The notes: generated from the letters alone by a model not told the origin. Positions 1-9,377 are shown, numbered from the stretch's first letter. The stretch: DNA of 53,202 nt from Candidatus Gastranaerophilales bacterium (GCA_944323725.1 CALUTP010000026.1:1-53202); one strand, 5' to 3'. Program-made: numbers and translations.

Positions 1-625
1 GCTGAGCTACAAGTTCTACATCACCACGAGCAATAATTTTACCGTCAATTTTTATATTATTACCCATATCAGAAGCTTTTAATGCTTCTAAATTACCTTC
101 ATTTGTATAACCCGCAGGTACAGTTCCTGATAAAACTGAATCTAATATATACTTATTATAAGCACTTTGAGTCGGTGCAATTGCAGTCAAGGAACCGACA
201 TTCAGAACACCAGATGCACCTACTACCATACCTTGTGGGGATACAAATATAGCATGCCCACCGATATCTCCATTGCTGAGTAGTGTATTTAAGATACCGT
301 TAATATTAATCTGAGAATCTACTAAGTTAACAAATTTAGAGATATCACCACCATTTTTCAATGCGAAAATCAAGTTTGCGATATCACCTTGAGATAAATT
401 AAAGTTTGTATAATGTTTAAATCCAAAATCACCATGTGCAACATCAGGACGGATATCAAATTGAGTATTGTTACCATTATTTATTTGAGTAGTATCAATA
501 TTCCCAGGTATATTACCAGTTATTTCTGAAGCTATGACAGGAAGACATATTGCTTGCTGCATCATCACCATACAAGATAAAAATCCCGCTATTACTCTTT
601 TTGATTTAAACAATTTATTATTCAT
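1..625 (-). CDS. Filamentous haemagglutinin/LktA-type adhesin, N-terminal part (TpsA)
   Basis: This is the first 208 codons of a large exported adhesin that runs off the left edge. The start ATG (625-623) has an AGGTG ribosome binding site about 8 bases upstream. Residues 1-33 form a signal peptide with a basic start (KSKR), a hydrophobic core and likely cleavage after VIAS. The mature N terminus fits a two-partner secretion (TPS, haemagg_act) domain: NINGIL near residue 108 and the run VSPQGMVVGASGVLNVGSL near 126-145, a variant of the family N-P-x-G...NVG signature. The domain folds as a right-handed beta helix and guides the protein to a TpsB pore; such a transporter is encoded divergently at 802. 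Known family members are adhesins, haemolysins or leukotoxins, but the effector part lies outside the window, so the specific function is unknown. Confidence 0.85.
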   Translation of the reverse strand, partial: MNNKLFKSKRVIAGFLSCMVMMQQAICLPVIASEITGNIPGNIDTTQINNGNNTQFDIRPDVAHGDFGFKHYTNFNLSQGDIANLIFALKNGGDISKFVNLVDSQININGILNTLLSNGDIGGHAIFVSPQGMVVGASGVLNVGSLTAIAPTQSAYNKYILDSVLSGTVPAGYTNEGNLEALKASDMGNNIKIDGKIIARGDVELVAQ

Positions 626-801
626 ATAAATACACCTACTCTACTTAACCCATGTTGCAAATTTTAAAATATACATAGAAATTTTTCATCATTATGTAAA
701 AAACTGTCACAATTTGTTAATTAAAATTTACAGATTAACTTTTTATAAAAAATTTACGATATATTAATATAAAATCGTGTTGGATACGGAGTAAGAGTAA
801 A
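626..801. promoter_or_regulatory. Divergent promoter region between tpsA and tpsB
   Basis: These 176 very AT-rich bases separate the two divergent secretion genes. A possible -10 (TATAAA, 768-773) faces tpsB, and AT-rich TATATT-like sequence faces tpsA. No convincing -35 or operator is visible on either side. The promoters are inferred from the gene arrangement. Confidence 0.4.
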
Positions 802-2838
802 TTGGTGATAAAAAAAAGATTACATAAATTAGCACTATATTGTGCAATTATAGGGTTTATTAGTACAAATAGTACAGTTTTTGCAAATCCTCAAATAGAA
901 TCAATTAATCCTGCTAACTATGGTTTCGGGGGAATTATTAATACACATGATATGATGATGTTAAAAGAAAAACAGCGTCAAATGGAAGAGCAGGAAGATT
1001 TTAAAAATTACCAAGAAAGAAAAAAGAAAAAAAATAACAAAAAAGAGGAAAATGTAATAAATAATTATACAGATACTGGTGAAAAAATTTTTGACGCCGA
1101 ATCTGATATGAAATTAAAAAAAGAAAAAAAAGAATTTTTAGAACAGCAAAAGAAAGAGAAAAAAAGATTTTTTAGAAATAAAAAAAACAAAAAAACTGAC
1201 AATAATGAAGAAACTGTAACTACAGAAGATAATATTATTGAAAAAGATGAAACAACCACAACAATTAAAGCTAAAGCTGAAAAATCTCAAATAGTTGATG
1301 GTAAATATTATATTAAAGCTGTTGCTGTCACAAATTCCAGAATACTTTCTGATGAAGAAATTCAAAATATTTCAAACAGTGTAATTGGTAAATATGTTTC
1401 TATTGAAGACTTAGAAAAATTAATTCTAGATTTTAACTATTTATATGCAACCAAAGGATATGTTACTGCAAGAGCATTTTTGCCTGTTCAAAATGTCTCA
1501 GAAGGAGTTGTTAGAATTAACCTTGTGGAAGGAACTGTAGGACATATTTCTGTAGAAAATAATCGCTGGACAAGTGATTCTTACATTAAAAAAAGAGTTT
1601 CTGCAAAAGATGGTGAATTATTTAAGATTATTGAACTAGAACAAGATGTTATTAAATTTAATAGATATAATGATGGTGTAAAATTAAAAGCTAACCTAAA
1701 AAAGGGAGAAAATCAAGGTGAAACTGACATTGTCCTTGAAACTGAGGAAAAATTCCCATTCCATGTAATTGGGTTAATGGATAATGCTGGAAGAAAAACT
1801 ATTGGTGAGCTAAGAGGCGGCTTGATGATCTATGCTGACAGCTTATTTAAACAAAGAGACCGTCTTTCAATAGGCTCTTACGTGAGCAGGCATTCTGTCA
1901 CACCATTTGCAGATTATAATATTCCAGTTAATAAATATGATGGGAAAGTAGGATTTCTATTCTCCTCCAGTTATGCACATATAGGAGAAGGTCCTTATAA
2001 AATCTTTGATATTGAAAGTAGATCATTTAACTATTCTTTATATTACACACATCCGTTAATTAGAAAACCTAATTTTGAATTAACAAGTTATTCTGCTATT
2101 AATTACAAAACAGCCACAACTTATTTTGGCGGATACAATATAAATAATGATAAAATTACAAGTTTTGAAACTGCATTAAATGCTAGATTAGATACCAAAC
2201 GAGGTATTTGGTATTTAAATCAAGGCGTATACCAAGCTTTTCCAATATTTGATGAAGCTTCAAAATACTTTAAATATACAGGTAGCTTAATTAGACTTCA
2301 TGACTTTGGACATGGTGTTGTTGGACAACTAAGAGGCATGTATCAATTCTCACCTCAAGACGTTATACCATATATTGATCAGTTCCAAGCAGGTGGTCTA
2401 GCAACAATTAGAGGTTATTCAGAAGGGTTACTACTTGGACGTTCCGGTTATATCATTAGTGGAGAATTATTATTCCCATTTGCCCCTCAGGAAATTACTA
2501 TCAAAAAGAAAACCGAACCTAAAAAAATCCCATTTATTGGTAAATTTGTAAAAGGAGTTGTGTTCGTAGATCACGCTGGAGTATTTCCATTTAAAGGAGA
2601 GGGACCTGGAGCTCAGACATATAACCATAACGATTACTTAATCAGTGTTGGCATGGGGCTAAGGATATCTTTACCAGGAGATGCTACTGCAAGATTATAC
2701 TGGGGCTTCCCGCTAATGAGAAATTCTCATGAAATGTATTATAGAAATCCTCGATTCAGCTTTGAAATTTCATTAGCTCCTGATTTTGATAAAATTTTAA
2801 AGAACAGAAAAGTAATAAAATCTAAAGAAAATCTATAA
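802..2838 (+). CDS. Two-partner secretion outer-membrane transporter, ShlB/FhaC/HecB family (TpsB)
   Basis: This is the outer-membrane pore that exports a TpsA adhesin, most likely the one encoded divergently at 625. The TTG start at 802 lies 10 bases after GGAG (788-791); GTG at 805 is the alternative. Residues 1-28 are a signal peptide ending in VFA. Residues about 50-155 are a very Lys/Glu-rich, probably coiled-coil or disordered insert that is not typical of FhaC. A POTRA domain follows (about 165-245, including YLYATKGYVTARAFLP), then a C-terminal beta barrel. The conserved barrel-loop motif RGY is at residues 537-539 inside GGLATIRGYSEG. The total of 678 residues is longer than the usual 550-600 because of the charged insert. 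Family assignment is firm; the partner is inferred from position. Confidence 0.9.
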   Translation: MVIKKRLHKLALYCAIIGFISTNSTVFANPQIESINPANYGFGGIINTHDMMMLKEKQRQMEEQEDFKNYQERKKKKNNKKEENVINNYTDTGEKIFDAESDMKLKKEKKEFLEQQKKEKKRFFRNKKNKKTDNNEETVTTEDNIIEKDETTTTIKAKAEKSQIVDGKYYIKAVAVTNSRILSDEEIQNISNSVIGKYVSIEDLEKLILDFNYLYATKGYVTARAFLPVQNVSEGVVRINLVEGTVGHISVENNRWTSDSYIKKRVSAKDGELFKIIELEQDVIKFNRYNDGVKLKANLKKGENQGETDIVLETEEKFPFHVIGLMDNAGRKTIGELRGGLMIYADSLFKQRDRLSIGSYVSRHSVTPFADYNIPVNKYDGKVGFLFSSSYAHIGEGPYKIFDIESRSFNYSLYYTHPLIRKPNFELTSYSAINYKTATTYFGGYNINNDKITSFETALNARLDTKRGIWYLNQGVYQAFPIFDEASKYFKYTGSLIRLHDFGHGVVGQLRGMYQFSPQDVIPYIDQFQAGGLATIRGYSEGLLLGRSGYIISGELLFPFAPQEITIKKKTEPKKIPFIGKFVKGVVFVDHAGVFPFKGEGPGAQTYNHNDYLISVGMGLRISLPGDATARLYWGFPLMRNSHEMYYRNPRFSFEISLAPDFDKILKNRKVIKSKENL

Positions 2839-3133
2839 TTAAAAATTTATTATTAGCAAAAATATTTTTGTTTGTACTTTAGTTTAATATGATATTAAAT
2901 CAGATTAGTAATTTTTATTTTAAAAATAATAAAAAATACAGTTATAATAAACCTGATAATAATGTTGTTATTAATAATAAAAAATTAATTAATATTTTAT
3001 TAATAATAACATATCATTTTTTAGTGCATTGTAAACTCAGAAATTTACTAAATGATATTGAAGGAAGATAAATTAAATAATAAACATAAACATAAACTAA
3101 ACTTATTTAATAATATGTATGTAATTTCAAATA
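2839..3133. other. AT-rich intergenic stretch with a 13-base direct repeat
   Basis: These 295 bases are about 85% A+T. The 13-mer TTATTAATAATAA occurs twice, at 2968-2980 and 2997-3009, in a region that can also fold on itself. A 60-codon open frame (2889-3071) lies here, but it has no ribosome binding site and an Asn/Ile/Lys composition expected by chance. No terminator with a T-tract is seen. Confidence 0.4.
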
Positions 3134-4114
3134 ATGGATGCAACTAATATGAGAATTTCAAAAATAGGATTAAATTTCCAAGTTTCAAATAACAGGAACA
3201 AAAAAAATTTAACTGTAGCTAAAACTCAGCCGGAATTTAAAGGAGTAAAATCCCCAAACAATTCCTTTGAAAAATGCTTTAAAAACAATATTAAAATTGT
3301 ATTTTCTGATATTGATGGCACGATAAGTGCTCATAGCGACATATTGAGCCTCAATACGATCAAAACAATAGAAACTCTGTATAAAAATAAAATTCCAGTC
3401 GTCTTAACTACTGCACGATGCTATCAAGATACACTTCCAATTATAGAACAATTTTCGCATAATCCAGACTATACAATAGTCCTTCAAGGTGGTGAGCTTA
3501 TAAACAGTTCAGGAATTCCTTTCTTTGAAAATGTTATATCCACAAAATCTGGAAAAAAGTTGTTAAAATGGTTTAAATCAATTCGTAAACAGGACAAAAA
3601 TTCTCATTTAATAATGTATTTTAATGAACAACCATATTCAGTCAGCAGTATTCAATACCCGTGGAAAGCAAAATCACCAATTATACGAGTAAATTCTTTT
3701 GATGAACTTTTTGATAAAAATATGAAACTGCAAAAAGCTCTAATTTATAAATCAGATGCCCATAGCTGTCCTAATTATAATCAGAATAAAATAATAGACT
3801 CATTCAATTATTGTAACATTCCAGATTTAAAAATAAATCCATCAAGTCTAAGTGTTTTAGAATTTCAAAATAATTGGGTTTCTAAAGACAAAGCTATAGA
3901 CTTTCTACTACGTGCATTAAAAATAGAACCTAGACAAGCAATGGTAATAGGTGATTCTTCCAATGATATTGAAATGATGGATTTTATAAGAAAAGAAGGC
4001 GGATTAGCTATTGCAATGGGTAATGCAAATGAATTCGTAAAAAAACATGCCAATGCTATAACTTCATCTGTTACGCAGGATGGATTTTCAAAAGTAATAG
4101 AAAAACTTTTTTAA
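3134..4114 (+). CDS. HAD-superfamily (Cof-type, HAD-IIB) phosphatase with N-terminal PEFKG tag
   Basis: A Mg-dependent phosphatase of the Cof/HAD-IIB type, whose members usually act on sugar phosphates or nucleotide cofactors; the substrate cannot be read from sequence. Catalytic motif I is DIDGT with D59 (nucleophile) and D61, a conserved Thr lies in the strand VVLTTAR, and motif IV is GDSSND with D274 and D278. About 50 extra residues precede the domain and hold PEFKG at 33-37, a tag seen in several unrelated proteins of this window. The ATG at 3134 has no ribosome binding site. The ATG at 3149 (residue 6) follows GGATG by about 9 bases and could be the true start. It stands alone between a weakly coding gap and the tRNA unit. 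Confidence 0.85.
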   Translation: MDATNMRISKIGLNFQVSNNRNKKNLTVAKTQPEFKGVKSPNNSFEKCFKNNIKIVFSDIDGTISAHSDILSLNTIKTIETLYKNKIPVVLTTARCYQDTLPIIEQFSHNPDYTIVLQGGELINSSGIPFFENVISTKSGKKLLKWFKSIRKQDKNSHLIMYFNEQPYSVSSIQYPWKAKSPIIRVNSFDELFDKNMKLQKALIYKSDAHSCPNYNQNKIIDSFNYCNIPDLKINPSSLSVLEFQNNWVSKDKAIDFLLRALKIEPRQAMVIGDSSNDIEMMDFIRKEGGLAIAMGNANEFVKKHANAITSSVTQDGFSKVIEKLF

Positions 4115-4149
4115 ACTATAAAAAATAAACTAACTGAATAATGATTTTA

Positions 4150-4251
4150 TTAAACTATATGGAAAACATCAGCTTTTTCCCAAGCAGGGATAATTGTAAT
4201 ATTTTTATCTAAAATATTTTCATATGGGAGTTTTTTTAATTTGGAGAGAAT
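4150..4251 (-). pseudogene. Possible remnant of a protein C terminus
   Basis: On the minus strand a 34-codon open stretch without a start codon ends in TAA (4152-4150). It reads ILSKLKKLPYENILDK followed by NITIIPAWEKADVFHIV. Its composition (Trp, Pro, His, acidic residues) looks like real protein rather than translated AT-rich DNA, and a stop closes the frame at its upstream end. It could be the decayed 3' end of a gene; I do not recognise the family. Confidence 0.3.
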
Positions 4252-4290
4252 TTATGTGAACATTTGCTTGATTTTGTGTAAATTAGCAAA

Positions 4291-4319
4291 ATAAAAAAGA
4301 GCCTGAAAATCAGACTCTT
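4291..4319 (-). terminator. Rho-independent terminator of the tRNA-Gly unit
   Basis: Arms 4297-4306 and 4310-4319 pair over 10 bp around a 3-base loop. The single mismatch (4302/4314) becomes a G-U pair in the minus-strand RNA. The RNA then runs into a U-rich tail (minus strand TTTTTTATTTT). It lies 5 bases past the tRNA 3' end. Confidence 0.8.
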
Positions 4320-4324
4320 CTTTA

Positions 4325-4399
4325 TGGAGCGGGAGACGAGGCTCGAACTCGCGACATCCTCCTTGGCAAGGAGGCATTCTACCACTGAATTACCCCCGC
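4325..4399 (-). tRNA. tRNA-Gly (GCC)
   Basis: On the minus strand the 75 bases form a full cloverleaf. The acceptor stem pairs GCGGGGG (4399-4393) with CUCCCGC (4335-4329), with one G-U pair. The anticodon arm CCUCC-UUGCCAA-GGAGG places anticodon GCC at 4367-4365, and the T arm contains the invariant GUUCGAG. The discriminator is U and the CCA end is genome-encoded (4327-4325). It decodes GGC/GGU glycine codons. Confidence 0.96.
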
Positions 4400-4414
4400 A
4401 TCGGTTACTTTTTT

Positions 4415-4442
4415 ATTATACATGGACATTTTTTTTTTGCAA
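4415..4442 (-). promoter_or_regulatory. Promoter of tRNA-Gly, overlapping the end of the upstream gene
   Basis: On the minus strand -35 TTGCAA (4442-4437) is followed after 16 bases by a perfect -10 TATAAT (4420-4415). Transcription would start near 4408, about 9 bases before the tRNA 5' end. The -10 overlaps the stop codon of the 145-residue gene, so the promoter is embedded in coding sequence. Confidence 0.65.
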
Positions 4443-4853
4443 GCATTTTTCTATAAATTTTTGAACATTTTTAAATATTCTGGCAAAAACATTTTCTTTT
4501 CTTAGTACAAAGGCTTCAGCAGTAATTTGATTTGGCGAACTATCTACTCTTGCTTTCCAGTCTTTTATTTCTTCAATATGTTTCTTTATTGTCTTATTTA
4601 TACTAAATTCATTTGGATAACTTAATACATCAGATATAGCATGCGAAGTTGTACCATCAATTTTTTTTTCATGTTCAAATGATGTCGTTATTATAAAAAA
4701 ATTGTCATCATGCTGTATAAAATGCGTAAGTTGTTTATTTCCACAGTGATACTTTAAATCATTTATATTTTTTCTATAACCAATAAAGTTTTTGTAAGAT
4801 TCTTTATTCACAAATTGAATTCTACCTTCAAAACTTAATTTGTTATAGATCAT
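4416..4853 (-). CDS. Unknown 145-residue protein coupled to dnaE
   Basis: Not recognised. The ATG overlaps the dnaE stop by 4 bases (ATGA type), so it is almost certainly translated by coupling to dnaE and belongs to the same transcript. Near the N terminus, residues 7-10 read SFEG, which resembles the short F-x-G tag of other unknown proteins here. The rest is a soluble mixed alpha/beta-looking protein with a Lys-rich C terminus (FIEKCLQKKNVHV) and no membrane segment. Gene order suggests a role near replication or repair, but nothing in the sequence shows one. Confidence 0.75.
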   Translation of the reverse strand: MIYNKLSFEGRIQFVNKESYKNFIGYRKNINDLKYHCGNKQLTHFIQHDDNFFIITTSFEHEKKIDGTTSHAISDVLSYPNEFSINKTIKKHIEEIKDWKARVDSSPNQITAEAFVLRKENVFARIFKNVQKFIEKCLQKKNVHV

Positions 4854-7800
4854 ACAAGAACATCCTCTCGTTCTTCATCTTTACTATCCATAGACCTTGC
4901 TGAAACATCAACTCTGTCTGGAAAAGCCTTTTTAAGACGATTCATCAGTTCATTTGAAGTATTAACCCAAAACATTGCAGAGGTAAGAACTTTTACATCA
5001 CCATCTAGCTCTTTTATTTTAAAAGTCACTGGATCCGAACCTTGATATTCACATAGAAGATTTTTTAACACCATCAGCTCTTCAAACTTAAATTCACCAT
5101 TTAATTCTACTGTCAAAATATTTGAATTATCTACAGTTTTTACAGTATCTACAAGAATTACAGGAGGTTCATCTTCATTCCTACGGTTTACTTTTCCTGA
5201 AATAATCACCCGTTGTTCAGCTTCTAAATAATTACCATACTCTTGAATTTTACTATTAAATGCAATTACATCAGTTTTACCAGACAAATCTTCTACAGTT
5301 ACAAATCGAAGAAATTTTGTTGGATCTTTCTTTGTTGGAATTTGCTTTGCAGCAGTAATTAAACCACAAATAGTCACAACTTTATCATTTGCAATCTCAG
5401 TCAATTCAGATATTTTATGAGTCATTAAAAATGGTAATTTATCTCGGATAGTGGAAAGTGGATGACTTGTTACATAAAATCCCAAAAATTCTTTTTCAAA
5501 TATCTGAATTTGACGTTGATCATATTCTTCATCTGAACCTGCTAATTGGAATTTTGCATCTTCTATAGCAGAAGAATCTCCAAGCAGATCAAACAGACTA
5601 CCTTGACCGGACTCTCTTGCTTTTGCTTCTTTTGATGCAGTAGCTGTTATATAATCTATATTTTCCATTAACTGTTTTCTGCTTTTTTCAATATTAGAAA
5701 ATGCACCTGCTTTAATTAAACCCTCCAAGGTCTTTTTATTTGAACATTTTGAATCAAGACGTTTACAATAATCATAAATTGATTTAAAAGGTCCATTAGC
5801 TTCACGTTCTTTTATAATTTCCTCAATTACCCCCTCACCTACCTGCTTAATAGATGCAAGTCCAAATCTGATATTGCCACTATCTGGTGTGAATGTTGAT
5901 TGAGAGTGATTTATATCTGGTGGAAGAACTTTTATGCCTTTTTTCTGAGCTTCTTCAATATATAACTGTGTCTTATCCTGATCCCCAGCTACACTTGATA
6001 ATAAAGCTGATAAGTATTCTACTGGATAATGACATTTTAAATACGCGGTCTGATATGCGACAAAAGCATAAGCTGCAGAATGAGATCTATTAAAGCAGTA
6101 TGAGGCAAATGCCAGAATCTGGTTAAATAAAGCTTCTGCATCCTTTGAAGACATACCATGCTGGGCTGAACGTTCGATGAATTTAGTTTTTTGCTTTTCC
6201 ATCTCATCAACTTTTTTCTTACCCATCATACGGCGAACCATATCCGCTTGACCTAGAGTATAATCTGCAAGAACCTGAAAGACTTGCATAATTTGTTCCT
6301 GATAAACAATTGTCCCATAAGTATCTTTTAATACTGGTTCTAATAATGGATGAGCGTATTTAATTTCCTGACGTCCATGTTTTCTTTCTACGAAATCTGT
6401 TACCATGCCAGAATCTAAAGGCCCAGGACGGAATAAAGCTACCAATGCACCTAAATCCTCAAAAACGTCCGGTTTTAATTTTTTAACAAGATTTTTCATC
6501 CCCTGTGATTCAAGCTGGAATACACCATCAGTATCACCTTTCATAAGCATTTCATATACAGGCTTATCATCTAGAGGAATTTCATTTATTTTTACATCGA
6601 TTCCTTGCTGTTCTTTTATTAAATCTACAGTTTTATAAATAGTAGTAAGGTTTCTTAGCCCTAAAAAATCCATTTTTAATAGACTTAAAACTTCTGTAAC
6701 ATCATGAGGAGGATATCCTGTCTGAACAATACCATCTTTTGAAGGCTGAACAGGAAGGATTTCATCAAGAGGAACCCTTGATATTATTACGCCAGCAGCA
6801 TGTGTGCCTGTATTATTTTTAATACCTTCAATTGCTACTGCCAAGTCAATAAGCTTTTTAACTCCAACCGTCTTACCTTCCATAGGATCTCCTACAGGAA
6901 GTTGTTCATCTTTATCATACAGCGCTTTCAGTTCAGAGCCATCGCATTGCATAGCATCTTTGAGTGTTTTTGCCTTTGGATTGGTTGCCTGTGCAAGTTC
7001 TATTGCAGGTTCAACCAATCCTGCCAGTTTATTACTTTCTGAAAATGGAACTTTTAAAATTCTTGCTATACCCTTTAATGCGGCTTTGGCTGCATATGTA
7101 CCAAAAGTAATGATTTGACAGACTTTATCTTCACCATATTTCTGGGTAACATAATCAATTACCTCACCTCTTCGCTCGATACAAAAATCAATATCTATAT
7201 CAGGCATGGTAAAACGTTCTGGATTTAAAAATCTTTCAAACAATAGTTTATGCTTAATAGGATCCAAATCAGTAATTTCAAGAGCATAAGCAACAACTGA
7301 GCCTGCAGCTGAGCCTCTGCCTGGACCGACTGGAATGCCATGAGTTTTTGCATAGTGTATAAAATCCCAAGTTATAAGAAAATATGCAGCAAATCCCATC
7401 TGCTCAATTACACCAATTTCGTAATCAATACGTTCTTTTAATGCCGGTGTAATCTCCCCATAACGTTTCTTACATCCTTCATAGACTAAATATTCTAAAT
7501 AGGAATCAATTGTATAACCTTGCGGAACTTTATAATCAGGCAATGGACTCTTACCTAGTTCTAAAGTTAGATGACACTTTTCTGCGATTTCTACGGTATT
7601 ATTTATACATTCATCAAATAGTGCCGAATCCATCCATTTGAAAGAATCTCTAAGCTGTTCTGCTGTTTTCACGTAAAACTCATTATTCGGAAAATGAAAA
7701 CGATTTGGATCATCTTTATCACTATTAGTCTGCATACATAAAAGAGTATCATGCATATCAGCATCTTCTCTTTGCAAATAATGAGAGTCATTTGTGATAA

Positions 7801-8401
7801 CCATTTTGATATTTAATTCTTTTGCAATATTTATCAAATCAGGATTCGTTCTTTTCTGCTCATCAATACCATGATCCTGAAGCTCTATGTAATAATCCTC
7901 ACCAAATAAATCTTTATATTGCTTAGCTACTAAAATAGCCTTTTCTTTATCACCTTTCAAAAGATTCTGTAATACTTCACCACCTAAGCATGCTGAAAGA
8001 CATATTAATCCTTCATGATGTTCTTTTATCATTTCAAAATTTATACGGGGATGAACATAACGACCTTTACACCACGCTGCTGATACTAGTTTTATAAGAT
8101 TTGCATAACCTGCTTTATCTTTTGCTAATAATACTAGATGGTAACAAGGATTATGTAATTTATCCCGCTCTGTAATATCACCGTCATGCACATAAAATTC
8201 ACAGCCCAAAATTGGTTTCACTCCATTTTCTTTAGCTGTAGTGTATAATTCCATATCGCCATACATAACACCATGGTCAGTCAGTGCAACAGCTGGCATG
8301 TTGTTATCTTTTGCAAAATTAACTAAATCTTTTATCCTGATTGCACCATCTAAAAGTGAATATTCACTGTGGACATGCAATGGTACATATGGTTTATTCA
8401 T
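4850..8401 (-). CDS. dnaE: DNA polymerase III alpha subunit
   Basis: The catalytic subunit of the replicative polymerase. The 1183 residues match bacterial DnaE1 (E. coli 1160). An N-terminal PHP domain starts with HVHSEYSLLDG at residues 9-19 and continues with TDHG near 42. The polymerase active-site motif PDIDIDF lies near residues 399-405, after the nucleotide-binding GPGRGSAAGS. The palm, fingers and tandem helix-hairpin-helix regions follow. An OB fold is near residue 1000 (VTICGLITAAKQ...FVTVEDLSG), and the C terminus is variable. The ATG at 8401 follows AGGA by about 8 bases. Two WYL regulators lie just upstream (52-base gap) and an unknown gene overlaps its stop codon, so these genes probably share an mRNA. 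Confidence 0.97.
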   Translation of the reverse strand: MNKPYVPLHVHSEYSLLDGAIRIKDLVNFAKDNNMPAVALTDHGVMYGDMELYTTAKENGVKPILGCEFYVHDGDITERDKLHNPCYHLVLLAKDKAGYANLIKLVSAAWCKGRYVHPRINFEMIKEHHEGLICLSACLGGEVLQNLLKGDKEKAILVAKQYKDLFGEDYYIELQDHGIDEQKRTNPDLINIAKELNIKMVITNDSHYLQREDADMHDTLLCMQTNSDKDDPNRFHFPNNEFYVKTAEQLRDSFKWMDSALFDECINNTVEIAEKCHLTLELGKSPLPDYKVPQGYTIDSYLEYLVYEGCKKRYGEITPALKERIDYEIGVIEQMGFAAYFLITWDFIHYAKTHGIPVGPGRGSAAGSVVAYALEITDLDPIKHKLLFERFLNPERFTMPDIDIDFCIERRGEVIDYVTQKYGEDKVCQIITFGTYAAKAALKGIARILKVPFSESNKLAGLVEPAIELAQATNPKAKTLKDAMQCDGSELKALYDKDEQLPVGDPMEGKTVGVKKLIDLAVAIEGIKNNTGTHAAGVIISRVPLDEILPVQPSKDGIVQTGYPPHDVTEVLSLLKMDFLGLRNLTTIYKTVDLIKEQQGIDVKINEIPLDDKPVYEMLMKGDTDGVFQLESQGMKNLVKKLKPDVFEDLGALVALFRPGPLDSGMVTDFVERKHGRQEIKYAHPLLEPVLKDTYGTIVYQEQIMQVFQVLADYTLGQADMVRRMMGKKKVDEMEKQKTKFIERSAQHGMSSKDAEALFNQILAFASYCFNRSHSAAYAFVAYQTAYLKCHYPVEYLSALLSSVAGDQDKTQLYIEEAQKKGIKVLPPDINHSQSTFTPDSGNIRFGLASIKQVGEGVIEEIIKEREANGPFKSIYDYCKRLDSKCSNKKTLEGLIKAGAFSNIEKSRKQLMENIDYITATASKEAKARESGQGSLFDLLGDSSAIEDAKFQLAGSDEEYDQRQIQIFEKEFLGFYVTSHPLSTIRDKLPFLMTHKISELTEIANDKVVTICGLITAAKQIPTKKDPTKFLRFVTVEDLSGKTDVIAFNSKIQEYGNYLEAEQRVIISGKVNRRNEDEPPVILVDTVKTVDNSNILTVELNGEFKFEELMVLKNLLCEYQGSDPVTFKIKELDGDVKVLTSAMFWVNTSNELMNRLKKAFPDRVDVSARSMDSKDEEREDVLV

Positions 8402-8453
8402 AATTTAATCCTATCATACACTATTTGATTTTAGGAGTGAATGTAAATTAAAA

Positions 8454-9377
8454 TTAATCGTTGTAATTTTCAAGCGTCTTTTCTATTAGAGAAATCATAC
8501 GATCTTTTAAAAATTTAGGGGAAACTATTACACAACTATCTGCATATTTCATTAAACGTGCAAATAGAACATCTATATCCTCATTTGTATTAATTACTGT
8601 TAAATTTCCTTGTTCATCATAACCTTTTGAATATTCCCATTCCTTTAATTTATAAGCTTTAGCCAAATGACCTTTGAGCTTAAAAACTACTGTCATGCTA
8701 ATTTCTGGTGAACTAGAAATTGTCGGGAGCTGTCTTATTGATTTAATATTATCAATTGATATATCAAAAATCTGACGACTTAGTTGATTATATACACAAA
8801 AACAAACTTTTTTATTTTGATATTTCACCTCTTTCGGAGCACATATAATCGTTTGAATTTCGTTATTTGATATATATGAAATTTCTAACTTTTGTTTTTC
8901 CTGACAATATCTTTCACATTCATTAATTCTATCTTTATGTTTTGAAAAATAAAAAGACAAATCCAAAGCTGTATCTGGAGAAATTTCCTGAAATTGCAAT
9001 TTTGTTTTTTCACTAAATCTGATTTCTAAATCTTTAATAAATTTATTAAAAAATTCCTTAGACTTACCCTCTGGAATTAACTCTGAAGCAGATTTTAAAA
9101 GCATCACCGCTTTTAATTCATCTCCGCTTAAATCCATACAAAACGGTGTATCTATTAGATAATACACGTTCTTTTTCTTTCTAACTTTTAATCCAAAAAT
9201 CTTCAAAGTATTTAAATATTTATTTAAAATAACATGTGAATTTGATTTAACACCATCCACTTCATCTGCAAATATATTTATAACATCCGAAAAAGGTACT
9301 TCACCTGCTGATAAAAGTTTTAAAAGCTCAAATATTTTTATAACAGAATCATTATATTTTTCACTCAACCTAGCCAA
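8454..9377 (-). CDS. WYL-domain transcriptional regulator (second of a pair)
   Basis: A 307-residue regulator with an N-terminal helical region that is probably a DeoR-like winged helix (about 5-75). A WYL-type domain spans about 160-235, in which the motif is degenerate (KLEISYIS...VCFCVYNQ...FDISIDNIKSIRQL). A WCX-like C-terminal extension follows. The start is TTG at 9377, with GGAGG just upstream inside the previous gene; the two genes overlap by 8 bases, implying coupled translation. The pair is reminiscent of actinobacterial PafB/PafC, heteromeric WYL activators of the DNA-damage response. The link here is inferred from tandem organisation and the dnaE neighbour. Confidence 0.8.
   Translation of the reverse strand: MARLSEKYNDSVIKIFELLKLLSAGEVPFSDVINIFADEVDGVKSNSHVILNKYLNTLKIFGLKVRKKKNVYYLIDTPFCMDLSGDELKAVMLLKSASELIPEGKSKEFFNKFIKDLEIRFSEKTKLQFQEISPDTALDLSFYFSKHKDRINECERYCQEKQKLEISYISNNEIQTIICAPKEVKYQNKKVCFCVYNQLSRQIFDISIDNIKSIRQLPTISSSPEISMTVVFKLKGHLAKAYKLKEWEYSKGYDEQGNLTVINTNEDIDVLFARLMKYADSCVIVSPKFLKDRMISLIEKTLENYND

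Noticed and set aside
2889..3071. 60-codon open frame between tpsB and the HAD gene
   Set aside because: No ribosome binding site, and an Asn/Ile/Lys-dominated composition expected from a region of about 85% A+T.
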